Origin: Alistipes dispar
GTDB taxonomy: Bacteria; Bacteroidota; Bacteroidia; Bacteroidales; Rikenellaceae
Reading direction: 5' to 3'
Assembly (NCBI RefSeq): GCF_006542685.1
Contig: NZ_AP019736.1
Coordinates: 2,282,001 to 2,346,000 of the forward strand
DNA length: 64,000 nucleotides
Part shown: piece by piece, positions 46,297-55,562 of the stretch
Layout: every line of letters begins with the position of its first letter
How positions within the stretch are numbered: the stretch's first letter is position 1
The notes under the pieces: model-generated
Seen by the model: only the letters and a program-made list of their open reading frames with translations
Told to the model about the DNA's origin: nothing
Database searches by the model: none
Position numbers and translations under genes: made by a program

Positions 46297-47511
46297 TTAA
46301 TTCCCGGAAAAACCACTTCCGGCCGGGTTGCCGGGTGTTTGTTTCGCTCCGAGCCAGGTCCAGCGATGCCAGACGTATTCCAGCGGACCCTGCCGGTGTC
46401 CGGACAGCCACCGTTTGCAGAACCGCATCTGCAACAGGAAGATGAGAAGGCCGATCGCCAGACTGGCCGTATAGCCGCAATGCGGTGCGAGATACAGCCC
46501 GAAGGGGAAATAGACGAAGGCTCCCAGGACGGACTGCGCGATGTAGCTCGTCAGGCTCATCCGTCCGTAGAACCGCAGGCCGCCGACGGCTTCGGCGAAT
46601 TTCCCGTTCCGGTACGACAGGACGAACGAGGCGACGAGGACCAGCGTGAAGGCCAGTTTCTGCCACATGTCGAAGACCGTTCCGACGGTTTGCCGCACGA
46701 TCGCGTCTCCTTCCATGGCCGTCTGGCGGAGCGTGTACAGCGGAGCGAAGGCGACGGATGCGCAGATCAGTATCCGCACCCAGACGCGGAAGTGCTCCCC
46801 GGAGGGCTCGAAAAGCCGCTTCCGGCCGATGTAGCAGCCCAGAAGGAACAGTCCGGCGGTCTGGACGAACCGCCCGGCGTTCACGGCCCACAGCAGACTG
46901 GCTTTCTGGCCCAGGGTGAGGTTGCCCGCGAGGAAGCGTCCGAAATCCCCGGCTTTCGTATATTCGGCCGCTTCCGCATACAGGGCGTCCACTCCGAAGT
47001 CGGGCAGCCGGTGCGCCGGGTCCGCCAGCGAGGCGAAGCAATGATACCACTCGACGGGCTGCGACAGGAGCACCACGGCTGCGGCGAGGAGCGCTCCGTC
47101 GCTCCAGCGCCGCGTGAGGAAGAGCACCGGACCGACCGCGACGAACAGAAGCAGTACGTCGCCCGCGGGGAAAAAGGCGGCGTTCAGCGCGGCGAATCCG
47201 GCCAGCAGCACCAGCCGCCAGAGGAAACGGTAGCCGAAATCCCGTCCCTCCCTCTTCCGGCGGTCGGCCTGGATGTGGAACGTGAAGCCGAACAGCAGGG
47301 CGAAAATGGCGTAGGCCTTGCCGGCGAACAGGCTGAACACGACGTCGGATACACCCTGGTCCAGCGTGCCGAGCCAGCCTGCGGAGTCGGCGGGATAGAC
47401 CGGAAAGATGAAATGTTCCAGGTTGTGTACCAGAAGAATGGCCATTACGGCGAACCCCCGCAGGGCGTCCACCGCTTCGATACGGGATTTGGCGTCGGTG
47501 TGCAGTTCCAT
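46297..47511 (-). CDS. DUF418 family membrane protein
   Basis: A 404-residue polytopic inner-membrane protein with about nine to ten hydrophobic helices. The first block, RIEAVDALRGFAVMAILLVHNL, is the DUF418/YeiB-like start, and the DUF418 core lies in the C-terminal half (GRMSLTSYIAQSVLGAFVYFPFGL). Similar proteins resemble acyltransferase-3 folds, but the activity is unknown. The ATG at 47511 matches a -7 box at 47543-47550. It is divergent from the DUF4836 lipoprotein gene. Confidence 0.88.
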   Translation of the reverse strand: MELHTDAKSRIEAVDALRGFAVMAILLVHNLEHFIFPVYPADSAGWLGTLDQGVSDVVFSLFAGKAYAIFALLFGFTFHIQADRRKREGRDFGYRFLWRLVLLAGFAALNAAFFPAGDVLLLFVAVGPVLFLTRRWSDGALLAAAVVLLSQPVEWYHCFASLADPAHRLPDFGVDALYAEAAEYTKAGDFGRFLAGNLTLGQKASLLWAVNAGRFVQTAGLFLLGCYIGRKRLFEPSGEHFRVWVRILICASVAFAPLYTLRQTAMEGDAIVRQTVGTVFDMWQKLAFTLVLVASFVLSYRNGKFAEAVGGLRFYGRMSLTSYIAQSVLGAFVYFPFGLYLAPHCGYTASLAIGLLIFLLQMRFCKRWLSGHRQGPLEYVWHRWTWLGAKQTPGNPAGSGFSGN

Positions 47512-47542
47512 GAATCGCGTGGCTTCGTTGTGCGGGACGGTG

Positions 47543-47550
47543 CAAATATA
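47543..47550 (-). promoter_or_regulatory. -7 box of the DUF418 gene
   Basis: TATATTTG on the minus strand, exact consensus, about 30 bp upstream of the start codon. Confidence 0.6.
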
Positions 47551-47657
47551 CGGAAAAGTCCGGTTCCCCGATCCTTCGCGGACGGCTCTTTTCCCTTTCC
47601 CGCGGCATTCCGGTCGGTGCGCCGCACGAATTGTTTGCGAATGTCCGCGCTTTTTTC

Positions 47658-47665
47658 TATCTTTG
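47658..47665 (+). promoter_or_regulatory. -7 box of the DUF4836 gene
   Basis: TATCTTTG, exact consensus, giving a leader of about 100 nt to the ATG at 47773. Confidence 0.6.
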
Positions 47666-47772
47666 ACACTATTAAAAGGACAGACACGCGGCGGAAACCC
47701 GCGGGGTTTCGGCCGGAAACGGATCGCCGTGCCGTGTACCGCATTGGAGAAAACCATTTTAATTCGAAAACT

Positions 47773-49329
47773 ATGAAACATTTTTTCACAACCTGTAAGG
47801 CGGCCTGCCTCGCGGCGGTCGCGGCTCTGACGGCGGCCTGCGGCAGCGAAGCCGATTACCGCACGGCCCTGCCGGCCGATGCGTTCGTGACGATGTCGTT
47901 CAACCCCGCGCAGCTGGCGGCCAAGAGCGGCATGGGCGACATGTCGCAGCATCCGCTCTGTCTCCGCATCGAGAAGGAGCTGAACGGCATGGAGGGCCTT
48001 TCGGCCGAGGAGAAGGCGTATTGCCTGGCCCTGCTGAAGAATCCGGAGGAGACGGGAATCGACGGCTCGCGCGACGCCTACCTGTTCCTCTCGCCGGAGA
48101 ATCTGAGCGCCGCGAATCCCGTGGTGCGGGGCGGTATGTTGCTGCCGATCGGCGATCTGACGAAGTTCGAGACGCTGATCGACCGGATCAATACCCGCAG
48201 CGGTTCGGAGACCGTGCGCGAAGGGGAGCTTTCGGTGGTCCGCATCGGCGAGCAGGAGGGTGTGAGCGGCCTGTGCGCCTACGACGGGGCGGCCTGCATG
48301 CTCTATTTCGCGCAGGATGCCTACGAGGAGACGCTGTCCCGTGTCAAGGGGCTGTTCGCCCAAAAGCGCGAAGAGAGTCTCGTGGGGAACGCCGCCGTGG
48401 AGCGGCTTTTCAGCGAGAAGAACGATATCAACGTGGCTGTCTCCTACGGGGTGTTGGTGCAGGAAAATCCGATGCTGGCGTCGCTGCCGATGGCCGGGGC
48501 GCTCGAAGGCGTGAAGGCGCTCGGGTCGGTCAATTTCGAGAAGGGCCGCATCGTCGCCGACGGTTCGATGGCCTTCGATTCGAAGGAGGCCGAGGAGGAG
48601 CTGGCGTCGTTCTACACCTATGTGAAGCCCCAGAAAGGCTCGCTGCTGAAGTATGCGCCCGCATCGACCGTTGCGGCGCTGGGCTGCGGACTGAACGGTT
48701 CGGAACTCTATGCCATGCTTTCGCAGATGCCCGGTTACGGAATGCTGCTCGCCAATCCGATGGTCAAGCAGGTGATGGACGCTTTCGACGGCGACCTGCT
48801 GCTGCTCTTCTCGGGAATGCTTCCCGGCGGCAGCTATCCGGTGGCGTCGCTCTTGGCCGAGGTCGGTGATCCGTCGGTCGTGGACCAGTTGGTGGCCAAC
48901 CTGCCCGGAATGCCGCTCGTGAAGACCGGCGAAGGGGCCTATACGGTGTCGCTGGGAACCCTTTCGGCGTTCTTCGGCGTGAAGGACGGGGTGCTCTATT
49001 TCACTACCGACGCGGCGGTGAAGACGGCGCTCGACGGGACGAAGATCGACGCGATGGCCGGATGCGATGAGGTGTTTGCCGGACAGTGGTCGAGTTTCTG
49101 TTTCGATTTCAAGGGGCTGAACGCCCTGCTCGGGACCCTGACCGACGTGCGGGCTCCCCAGGCGGCCGTAGGAGTGACCCTGCTGGGCATGTTCGACCGG
49201 ATGGAGGCATGGGGTGCGAAGGACGGCGGCAAGGTCGTGGTCGAGATGGCGGACAAGGAGCGCAATGCGCTGGAGACGATCTGTTCGACGGCGGACGGAT
49301 TGATCCGCGAGGCCCTGCCACAGGAGTAG
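47773..49329 (+). CDS. DUF4836 family lipoprotein
   Basis: A 518-residue exported lipoprotein. The signal peptide MKHFFTTCKAACLAAVAALTAAC has lipobox Cys23. The mature protein begins GSEADYRTALPADAFVTMSFN, typical of DUF4836 proteins of Bacteroidales, with later LLLLFSGMLPGG and GAYTVSLGTLSAFFGVKDGVLYFTTD segments. These are two-domain beta-rich proteins of unknown role. A hairpin lies after its end, and an ABC transporter gene pair follows. Confidence 0.85.
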   Translation: MKHFFTTCKAACLAAVAALTAACGSEADYRTALPADAFVTMSFNPAQLAAKSGMGDMSQHPLCLRIEKELNGMEGLSAEEKAYCLALLKNPEETGIDGSRDAYLFLSPENLSAANPVVRGGMLLPIGDLTKFETLIDRINTRSGSETVREGELSVVRIGEQEGVSGLCAYDGAACMLYFAQDAYEETLSRVKGLFAQKREESLVGNAAVERLFSEKNDINVAVSYGVLVQENPMLASLPMAGALEGVKALGSVNFEKGRIVADGSMAFDSKEAEEELASFYTYVKPQKGSLLKYAPASTVAALGCGLNGSELYAMLSQMPGYGMLLANPMVKQVMDAFDGDLLLLFSGMLPGGSYPVASLLAEVGDPSVVDQLVANLPGMPLVKTGEGAYTVSLGTLSAFFGVKDGVLYFTTDAAVKTALDGTKIDAMAGCDEVFAGQWSSFCFDFKGLNALLGTLTDVRAPQAAVGVTLLGMFDRMEAWGAKDGGKVVVEMADKERNALETICSTADGLIREALPQE

Positions 49330-49341
49330 CGAACGGCATGC

Positions 49342-49374
49342 GGAAGCGGCCTCCGGCGACGGAAGGCCGCTTCC
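49342..49374 (+). terminator. Hairpin after the DUF4836 gene
   Basis: A perfect 11-bp stem (49342-49352 with 49364-49374) and an 11-nt loop in the 66-bp gap before the ABC transporter genes. There is no clear T-run, so it could attenuate rather than end transcription. Confidence 0.5.
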
Positions 49375-49395
49375 CGGCATTATGGACGGAGTGCG

Positions 49396-50046
49396 ATGGA
49401 GAAGATCGAATTGAAGGAGGTGCTGCCCGCGGCGTTCGCGGCCGGCGGGCCGGCGGTGCTGCGCTCCGAAATATGGCGGCGCGAGGTGACCTTCCGCCGG
49501 GGTGAGTTCTGCCTGGTGGAGGCGGCCTCGGGAGCGGGGAAATCCTCGCTGTGCAGTTTCCTGTACGGCATCCGGGGGGATTATGCGGGCCGCATCCTTT
49601 TCGACGGGGTGGACTGCCGCACGCTTTCCCGTGCGGCGTGGGGCGACGTGCGGCGCACGTCGCTGAGCCTGCTGTTCCAGGACCTGCGGCTCTTCGGGGA
49701 GCTGACCGTGGCGGAGAACATTGCGCTGAAAAACGACCTGACGCATTTCCAGACCGCGGAGCGGATCGACGGGCTGCTCGGGGCGGCCGGAATCGCCGAC
49801 AAGCGCGATACGCCCGTCGGACTGCTTTCGTTCGGCCAGCGGCAGCGCGTGGCCTTCGTCCGCGCCTTGTGCCAGCCTTTCGATTTCATGCTGCTCGACG
49901 AGCCGGTGAGCCACCTCGACGCCGCGAACGGCGAGGTGCTCGCGGAGTTGCTCGTGTCCGAGGCCCGGCGGCAGGGGGCGGGCGTCATCGTCACCTCGGT
50001 CGGCAACCGTCTCGGACTGCCTTACGATAAAATCTTCGCCCTATGA
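49396..50046 (+). CDS. ABC transporter ATP-binding protein (FtsE/LolD-like)
   Basis: A 216-residue ABC ATPase. Walker A is EAASGAGKSS (residues 42-51; the usual G-x-x-G-x-G-K is ASGAGKS), the Q loop is LLFQDLRLFGELTVAENI, the signature is LSFGQRQRVAFVRAL, and Walker B is FDFMLLDEPVSHLD. It is shorter and more diverged than typical LolD or FtsE. The stop codon overlaps the permease start by 4 bp, so the two form one machine. The substrate is unknown. Confidence 0.9.
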   Translation: MEKIELKEVLPAAFAAGGPAVLRSEIWRREVTFRRGEFCLVEAASGAGKSSLCSFLYGIRGDYAGRILFDGVDCRTLSRAAWGDVRRTSLSLLFQDLRLFGELTVAENIALKNDLTHFQTAERIDGLLGAAGIADKRDTPVGLLSFGQRQRVAFVRALCQPFDFMLLDEPVSHLDAANGEVLAELLVSEARRQGAGVIVTSVGNRLGLPYDKIFAL

Positions 50047-51242
50047 CGTTGCTCTGGAAACTCCTGCGCAGCCACCTGAGCGTGGCGCAGACCCTCGGGT
50101 TCGCCCTGGCCGGACTGGTGGGAATGACCGTCGTGCTGACCGCCCTGCAAGCCTACCGCGACGTGCTGCCGGTCTTCGAAGGGCCGGATTCGTTCGCTGA
50201 AGGCGACTATCTGGTGCTCTCGAAACGGGTCGGGACCCTGCAGGCCATCGGAATCGGAAACAGCGACTTCACTCCCGAAGAGTTGGAGGAGCTGCGCGCG
50301 CAGCCCTTCGTGCGGGAGGTCGGTGTCTTCACGCCGGCCGACTACCGGGTGAAGGGTTCGGTCAGCGCGGGCGGCGTCGGGTTTTCGACCTACCTGTTCT
50401 TCGAGTCGGTTCCCGACGGATTTCTCGACGTCGAGACCGACGCGTGGCGCTTCGCGGAGGGCGACCGCGAAATACCCATTGTCATTCCGCGCAACTACCT
50501 GAACCTCTATAATTTCGGATTCGCCCGCTCGCAGGGCCTTCCCCAGATTTCCGAGGGGCTGTTCCGCCGGGTGACGCTCGGCGTGGAGATTTCGGGCCGC
50601 GGGCGTTCGGAACACTTCCGGGGGCGGATCGTCGGGCTGTCGAACCGGCTCAATACGATTCTCGTGCCGGAGAGTTTCATCCGCTGGTCGAACGAGCGTT
50701 TCGGCAGCGGTGCGGCGGCGAAGGGGCCTTCGCGCGTCATTGTGGAGACCGAAGGTCCTGCCGACGAGGCGGTGGCGGCCTACCTCGGCCGGAAGGGGTA
50801 CGAAGCCGAGGGCGGAGGACCCGACGACGGCCGTGCGGTGCGCTTCGTGCGGCTGGCCGCCGCAGGCGTGGCGGGCGTGGGGCTGGTATTCAGCGTCATG
50901 TCGTTCTATATCCTGATGCTGAGTATCTTCCTGCTGTTGCAGAAGAACGGCCGCAAGCTCGAGACGCTCCTGCTCATCGGTTACCGTCCCGCGCGGGTGG
51001 CACTGCCGTACGGGCTGCTGACGCTCGGTCTGAATTTTGCGGTGCTGTGCGGTGCGCTGGTCGCCGTGTGGGCGATCCGGATGCGCTACCTGCCGCTGCT
51101 GGAGACCATGCAGGAGGGGTACGTGCCGGCCGGTGCGGGCCTTACGGTGTTGTGCGGCGTCGGACTGGCGATGCTGCTCACGGCGCTGAACGGGGCGGCG
51201 ATCCGCCGGAAGATCGGTGCGCTGGAGCGGATGCGGAAGTGA
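50043..51242 (+). CDS. FtsX/MacB-like ABC permease
   Basis: A 399-residue permease with four predicted membrane helices: residues 17-36, then a periplasmic domain of about 230 residues, then three helices at about 277-300, 322-345 and 362-385. The ending RKIGALERMRK is cytoplasmic. This is the type VII (FtsX/MacB/LolCE) mechanotransmission fold. With its ATPase it could extract lipids or lipoproteins or transmit force, but the partner is not visible. Overlaps the ATPase gene by 4 bp; rpe follows 23 bp later. Confidence 0.87.
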   Translation: MTLLWKLLRSHLSVAQTLGFALAGLVGMTVVLTALQAYRDVLPVFEGPDSFAEGDYLVLSKRVGTLQAIGIGNSDFTPEELEELRAQPFVREVGVFTPADYRVKGSVSAGGVGFSTYLFFESVPDGFLDVETDAWRFAEGDREIPIVIPRNYLNLYNFGFARSQGLPQISEGLFRRVTLGVEISGRGRSEHFRGRIVGLSNRLNTILVPESFIRWSNERFGSGAAAKGPSRVIVETEGPADEAVAAYLGRKGYEAEGGGPDDGRAVRFVRLAAAGVAGVGLVFSVMSFYILMLSIFLLLQKNGRKLETLLLIGYRPARVALPYGLLTLGLNFAVLCGALVAVWAIRMRYLPLLETMQEGYVPAGAGLTVLCGVGLAMLLTALNGAAIRRKIGALERMRK

Positions 51243-51265
51243 AAAACGGATAAATTTCGGATGCG

Positions 51266-51913
51266 ATGAGAATAGTAGCTCCTTCGATGCTTTCGGCCGA
51301 TTTCGGCCATCTGGACCGCGATACGCGTATGGTGGACCGCAGCGCGGCCGAGTGGGTCCATATCGACGTGATGGACGGCGTGTTCGTGCCCAATATCTCG
51401 TTCGGGTTCCCCGTGCTGAAGGCGATCCGCCGGGCGACGGCCAAGTGTCTCGACGTGCACCTGATGATCGTCGAGCCGGAACGTTACGTCGCCCGTTTCG
51501 CCGAGGCGGGGGCCGACATCGTCACCTTCCATTACGAGGCGGTCTCCGACGTGCGTGCATGCATCGGGCTGATCCGCGGGGCCGGAGCCCGGGCGGGCGT
51601 CTCGATCAAACCCGCCACGCCGGCCGAGGCGCTGCGCGAGGTGCTGCCGCTGGTGGACCTGGTGCTGGTGATGAGCGTCGAGCCGGGTTTCGGCGGGCAG
51701 TCGTTCATCCCCGGATCGCTCGACAAGATCCGGGCGCTGCGGGCGATGATCCGTGAACAAGGGCTCGGGACGATCGTCGAAGTGGACGGCGGCATCTCGG
51801 CACGCAACGCCCGCGAGGTTTTCGATGCGGGGGCCGATGCGCTGGTGGCCGGCAGCGCCGTGTTCGGGGCCGAAGACCCCGAGGCGGAGATCGCGCGGAT
51901 TCTCGCGGTCTGA
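51266..51913 (+). CDS. rpe: Ribulose-phosphate 3-epimerase
   Basis: Interconverts ribulose-5-phosphate and xylulose-5-phosphate in the pentose phosphate pathway. The 215-residue TIM barrel starts MRIVAPSMLSADFGHL, with HIDVMDGVFVPNISFG, DVHLMIVEP, VLVMSVEPGFGGQ and EVDGGISARNA, all family-typical metal and substrate sites. The window also holds rpiB, but the two genes are not linked. The convergent HD gene ends 7 bp away. Confidence 0.96.
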   Translation: MRIVAPSMLSADFGHLDRDTRMVDRSAAEWVHIDVMDGVFVPNISFGFPVLKAIRRATAKCLDVHLMIVEPERYVARFAEAGADIVTFHYEAVSDVRACIGLIRGAGARAGVSIKPATPAEALREVLPLVDLVLVMSVEPGFGGQSFIPGSLDKIRALRAMIREQGLGTIVEVDGGISARNAREVFDAGADALVAGSAVFGAEDPEAEIARILAV

Positions 51914-51919
51914 CCGGGA

Positions 51920-52486
51920 TCAGCGGGCGGGAGGAATGTGCCGTGCGGTCTCTTCGTCGAGCAGGCGGCGCAGTTCGCTCAGCAGCGCATCCCCGCCGAA
52001 CCACGCGGCGCCGTAGCCGAGGTTGAAGGCGTAGTCGAACCCCTCGGGATTGGCGCCCTGGTTGTGCTGGAGAATCGTTTCGGCCTTGTCGAGCGCCTTG
52101 ACCCAGCGGGCTTCGGGCGTGCGGCACTCCTCGTACTCCTCCCAAAGCGAACGGATGCGCCGTGCGGCGGCTTCGGGCAGCAGTGCCGTGAGCCGATCGA
52201 CCGCCGACCGCTCCGTCGCGGCCTTGGCGGCGGGATCGGTCTGCTCGACGGCCGGAATATCCCCCTCGTAAGCCTCTCCCAGGTCGTGAATCAGACACAT
52301 GCCCAGCACGCGCTCCGAATCCAGCCCGGGTCTTTCGCCGGCCAGCGCGAGGGCCAGCAGCGCCAGCCGCCACGAGTGTTCGGCCGTGCTTTCGTGCCGT
52401 CCCTGCGAGGTATGCGCCGAGCGCAGGGTGTCTTTCAGGCGTTCCGCTTCGCGTACGAAGCGCAGGTATCGTTCCGGGTTTTCCAT
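51920..52486 (-). CDS. HD-domain phosphohydrolase (YfbR/HDDC2-like)
   Basis: A 188-residue HD-superfamily protein, probably a 5'-deoxynucleotidase or related nucleotide phosphohydrolase. Metal ligands are visible as H37 in ESTAEHSWRLA, H67-D68 in CLIHDLGEAYEGDIP and D in VKALDKAETIL. Length and the GDIPA motif match the HDDC2/YfbR group. It is convergent with rpe (7 bp) and divergent from the ABC-F gene. A -7 box lies at 52511-52518. Confidence 0.88.
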   Translation of the reverse strand: MENPERYLRFVREAERLKDTLRSAHTSQGRHESTAEHSWRLALLALALAGERPGLDSERVLGMCLIHDLGEAYEGDIPAVEQTDPAAKAATERSAVDRLTALLPEAAARRIRSLWEEYEECRTPEARWVKALDKAETILQHNQGANPEGFDYAFNLGYGAAWFGGDALLSELRRLLDEETARHIPPAR

Positions 52487-52510
52487 GACAGGAGTTCGTT
52501 TCGGGAGGCA

Positions 52511-52518
52511 AAGATACG
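52511..52518 (-). promoter_or_regulatory. -7 box of the HD gene
   Basis: TATCTTTG on the minus strand, exact consensus, about 25 bp before the start codon. Confidence 0.6.
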
Positions 52519-52539
52519 ATATATCGGATTAAATCGCTA

Positions 52540-52547
52540 CCTTTGCG
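52540..52547 (+). promoter_or_regulatory. -7 box of the ABC-F gene
   Basis: TACCTTTG, exact consensus, divergent from the HD gene box 21 bp away. The leader to ATG 52670 is about 120 nt. Confidence 0.6.
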
Positions 52548-52669
52548 CTGAATTTCGGCGGCCTGTACGACGGCGGCGTGCCGGAAAGAGGTTTGGAGGA
52601 GATGCCGGGGCGGATAGCGGATTCGCCGCACGGGCCCTCCGGATTATGGCATACGAGTTTCACGAATTT

Positions 52670-54718
52670 ATGATTTCTCTCGACAATCTCACGGTGAGCT
52701 ACGGGGGCTGGACCCTCTTCGACAATATTTCGTTTCTGATAAACCCCAAGGACCGCATCGGCCTGGTGGGGAAGAATGGCGCGGGCAAGACGACGCTGCT
52801 GCGTATCATCACGGGCGAGCAGCAGCCCACCTCGGGAGCCGTGACGCTCAACGGCGACTGTACGATCGGTTACCTGCCGCAGACGATGCGCGTGGCCGAC
52901 ACCACGACGCTCGTCGAGGAGACGGCCAAAGCCTTCGGAGAGGTGCTGCGGCTCGAGGCGGAGATCGACGCGCTGACACGCGAGATCGCCGAGCGCACCG
53001 ACTACGAAAGCGCCGCCTACGAGCAGTTGCTGCACCGGCTCAACGACGCCCAGGACCATTATCACATCCTCGGCGGCGAGACGCGCGACGCCGACATCGA
53101 GAAGACGCTGCTCGGCCTGGGATTCAAGCGTTCGGATTTCGGCCGCGCCACGAGCGAGTTCTCGGGGGGCTGGCGCATGCGTATCGAGCTGGCGAAGCTG
53201 CTGCTGCGCCGGCCTTCGATCTTCCTGCTCGACGAGCCCACGAACCACCTCGACATCGAGTCGATCCAGTGGCTCGAGGAGTACCTGCGCGGCTACAACG
53301 GCGCCGTGCTGCTCATTTCGCACGACCGGGCGTTTCTGGACAACGTGACCAACCGCACGGTGGAGCTGTCGCTCGGGAAGATTTACGACTACAAGGTCTC
53401 CTATTCCAAGTACGTCGTACTGCGCGCCGAACGCCGTGCGCAGCAGTTGGCCGCCTACGAGAACCAGCAGCGGATGATCGAGAAGACCGAGGAGTTCATC
53501 GAGAAGTTCCGCTACAAGCCCACGAAGTCGAACCAGGTGCAGTCGCGCATCAAGCAGCTCGAACGCCTCGAACGGCTGGAGGTCGAGGAGGAGGACCTCG
53601 CCACGCTCAACATCAAGTTCCCGCCGGCGCCCCGGTCGGGGCAGATCGTCGCCGAGATCCGCGATGCGGGCATGTCGTTCGGCGAAAAGCACGTTTTCAG
53701 CGGCGCGAACTTCACGATCGGAAAGGGCGACCGGATCGCGCTGGTGGGCCGCAACGGCGAGGGCAAGACCACGCTGGCGCGGATGCTCGTGGGGCAACTG
53801 ACGCCCACCGAAGGGTCGGTCCGCCTCGGGGCCAATGTCAATATCGGCTACTATGCGCAGAACCAGGACGATCTGATGGACGGCGAGTTCACGGTGTACG
53901 ACACGCTGGACCGCGTGGCCGTGGGCGACATCCGCACACGGCTGCGCGACATCCTCGGGGCGTTCCTTTTCCGCGGCGAGGACATCGACAAGAAGGTGAA
54001 GGTCCTCTCGGGCGGCGAGCGGGCGCGGCTGGCGATGGCCCGCATGATGCTCGAACCGCGCAACCTGCTGGTGCTGGACGAGCCGACGAACCACATGGAC
54101 ATGCGCTCGAAGGACATCCTCAAGAACGCCATCATGAAATACGACGGCACGGTGGTCGTCGTGTCGCACGACCGCGAATTTCTCGACGGCATGGTGGAGA
54201 AGGTCTATGAGTTCCGCGACGGCGGGGTGAAGGAGTACCTCGGCGGCATCTACTACTTCCTCGAAAAGCGCAAGATCGAGTCGCTGCGGGAGATCGAGCG
54301 GCGCGACCCGTCGCCGAAAGGCGCTGCCGCGAAGGGCGCCGCAGGGAACGATTCCGGAGCGGGAAGCGCTGCGGGACGGGGTGCGGCCGGGACGAAGGCC
54401 GCCGCGAAATCCGGCCCGGTGAAATCCTCCGCTGCGGAGGAGCCCGCGAAGGCGGTTTCCGCCGGTAAGGCCTCCTACGAACAGCGCAAGGAGCAGGAGA
54501 AGCTGCTCCGCAAACTGCGCCGGAACGTGGAGACCATCGAGGCGGAACTGGCCGACATCGAGAAGCGGATCGCGGAGTACGACGCGCGGTTCGCCGCTGC
54601 GACGGCCTACGACGAGGCCGACTACAAGGCTTACAACGAACTGAAAACCCGTTACGACCGACAGATGCACGAGTGGGAGAAGGCCTCCTACGAACTGGAG
54701 ATCACCGAGGGCGAGTGA
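52670..54718 (+). CDS. ABC-F family ATPase
   Basis: A 682-residue cytosolic ABC-F protein, a ribosome-associated ATPase of the Uup/Ettb type. Two ABC domains: Walker A VGKNGAGKTTLL (about residues 33-44) and VGRNGEGKTTLARM, signatures FSGGWRMRIELAKLL and LSGGERARLAMARMM, and Walker B LLDEPTNHLD and VLDEPTNHMD. The linker between them holds the ABC-F arm. The C-terminal extension has an Ala/Lys-rich stretch and a coiled coil. The ATG at 52670 (MISLDNLTVSYGG) matches relatives; 52646 is possible. It may protect against ribosome-binding drugs or help normal translation; this cannot be decided from sequence. rlmB follows 42 bp later. Confidence 0.93.
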   Translation: MISLDNLTVSYGGWTLFDNISFLINPKDRIGLVGKNGAGKTTLLRIITGEQQPTSGAVTLNGDCTIGYLPQTMRVADTTTLVEETAKAFGEVLRLEAEIDALTREIAERTDYESAAYEQLLHRLNDAQDHYHILGGETRDADIEKTLLGLGFKRSDFGRATSEFSGGWRMRIELAKLLLRRPSIFLLDEPTNHLDIESIQWLEEYLRGYNGAVLLISHDRAFLDNVTNRTVELSLGKIYDYKVSYSKYVVLRAERRAQQLAAYENQQRMIEKTEEFIEKFRYKPTKSNQVQSRIKQLERLERLEVEEEDLATLNIKFPPAPRSGQIVAEIRDAGMSFGEKHVFSGANFTIGKGDRIALVGRNGEGKTTLARMLVGQLTPTEGSVRLGANVNIGYYAQNQDDLMDGEFTVYDTLDRVAVGDIRTRLRDILGAFLFRGEDIDKKVKVLSGGERARLAMARMMLEPRNLLVLDEPTNHMDMRSKDILKNAIMKYDGTVVVVSHDREFLDGMVEKVYEFRDGGVKEYLGGIYYFLEKRKIESLREIERRDPSPKGAAAKGAAGNDSGAGSAAGRGAAGTKAAAKSGPVKSSAAEEPAKAVSAGKASYEQRKEQEKLLRKLRRNVETIEAELADIEKRIAEYDARFAAATAYDEADYKAYNELKTRYDRQMHEWEKASYELEITEGE

Positions 54719-54760
54719 TTCGGCGGACGGCGGCGGAAGCGATAAAACCACAGGACAATT

Positions 54761-55495
54761 ATGGACAATAACCTCATATTCGGGATTCGTCCCGTGGCCG
54801 AGGCCGTCGAGGCCGGGCGGCAGATCGAAAAACTCTATATCCGCAAGGGGGCCGAGGGACCGTTGATGCAGGAGCTGAAGGACCTCTGCATGCGCCATCG
54901 CCTGCGCTGGCAGGAGGTTCCGGTCGAGAAACTCAACCGCCTGACGCGCGGCAACCACCAGGGGGTCGTTGCGCAGACGGCGGCCATCGCCTATGTGGAG
55001 CTGGCCGACATCCTCGAACGGGTTCCGGAGGACGAGACGCCGCTGGTGGTGGTCTTCGACGGCGTGACCGACGTGCGCAACTTCGGAGCCATCGCCCGTT
55101 CGGCCGAGTGCGCCGGGGCGCACGGACTCATCGTGCCGCTCAAGAACTCCGCCCCGGTGAATGCCGAGGCGATCCGTTCGTCGGCCGGGGCGCTGACGAC
55201 GATTCCCGTCTGCCGCGTGGGGTCGGTCCGCAACACGCTCCGGCAGTTGCAGACGGAGGGTTTCCAGGTCGCAGCGGCCACGGAGAAGAGCCGCAAGCTG
55301 CTATACGACGCCGATTTCCGCCGCCCGACGGCGATCGTCATGGGGGCCGAGGACACGGGCGTATCGCGCGAGGTGCTCAAGCTCTGCGACGAGCAACTGG
55401 CCATTCCTATGATCGGGCGAATCGAGTCGCTGAACGTCTCGGCCGCCGCCGCGGTGATGCTCTTCGAGGCGGTGCGCCAGCGGATCGGGGAGTGA
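54761..55495 (+). CDS. rlmB: 23S rRNA (guanosine-2251-2'-O)-methyltransferase RlmB
   Basis: SPOUT-class methyltransferase acting on G2251 of 23S rRNA. The 244-residue protein starts MDNNLIFGIRPVAEAVE, with the ribosomal-L7Ae-like N-terminal domain to about residue 75, then NRLTRGNHQGVVA, VVFDGVTDVRNFGAIARSAECAG, VMGAEDTGVSREVL and SLNVSAAAAVMLFEAVRQR (knot motifs). Other members of the TrmH family share the fold, so the exact site is by similarity. It follows the ABC-F gene by 42 bp, and a DUF4153 gene follows. Confidence 0.94.
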   Translation: MDNNLIFGIRPVAEAVEAGRQIEKLYIRKGAEGPLMQELKDLCMRHRLRWQEVPVEKLNRLTRGNHQGVVAQTAAIAYVELADILERVPEDETPLVVVFDGVTDVRNFGAIARSAECAGAHGLIVPLKNSAPVNAEAIRSSAGALTTIPVCRVGSVRNTLRQLQTEGFQVAAATEKSRKLLYDADFRRPTAIVMGAEDTGVSREVLKLCDEQLAIPMIGRIESLNVSAAAAVMLFEAVRQRIGE

Positions 55496-55562
55496 CGCCG
55501 GGGCCGCGGAGCCGGGCGGTGCGGGAAAGCGGGGACGATCGTTAATCTCAAATGACCTGGGT

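Noticed and set aside
54300..54480. Ala/Gly/Lys-rich stretch in the ABC-F gene as an insertion or sequencing artefact.
   Set aside because: The reading frame is intact and such low-complexity linkers before the C-terminal coiled coil are usual in ABC-F proteins.
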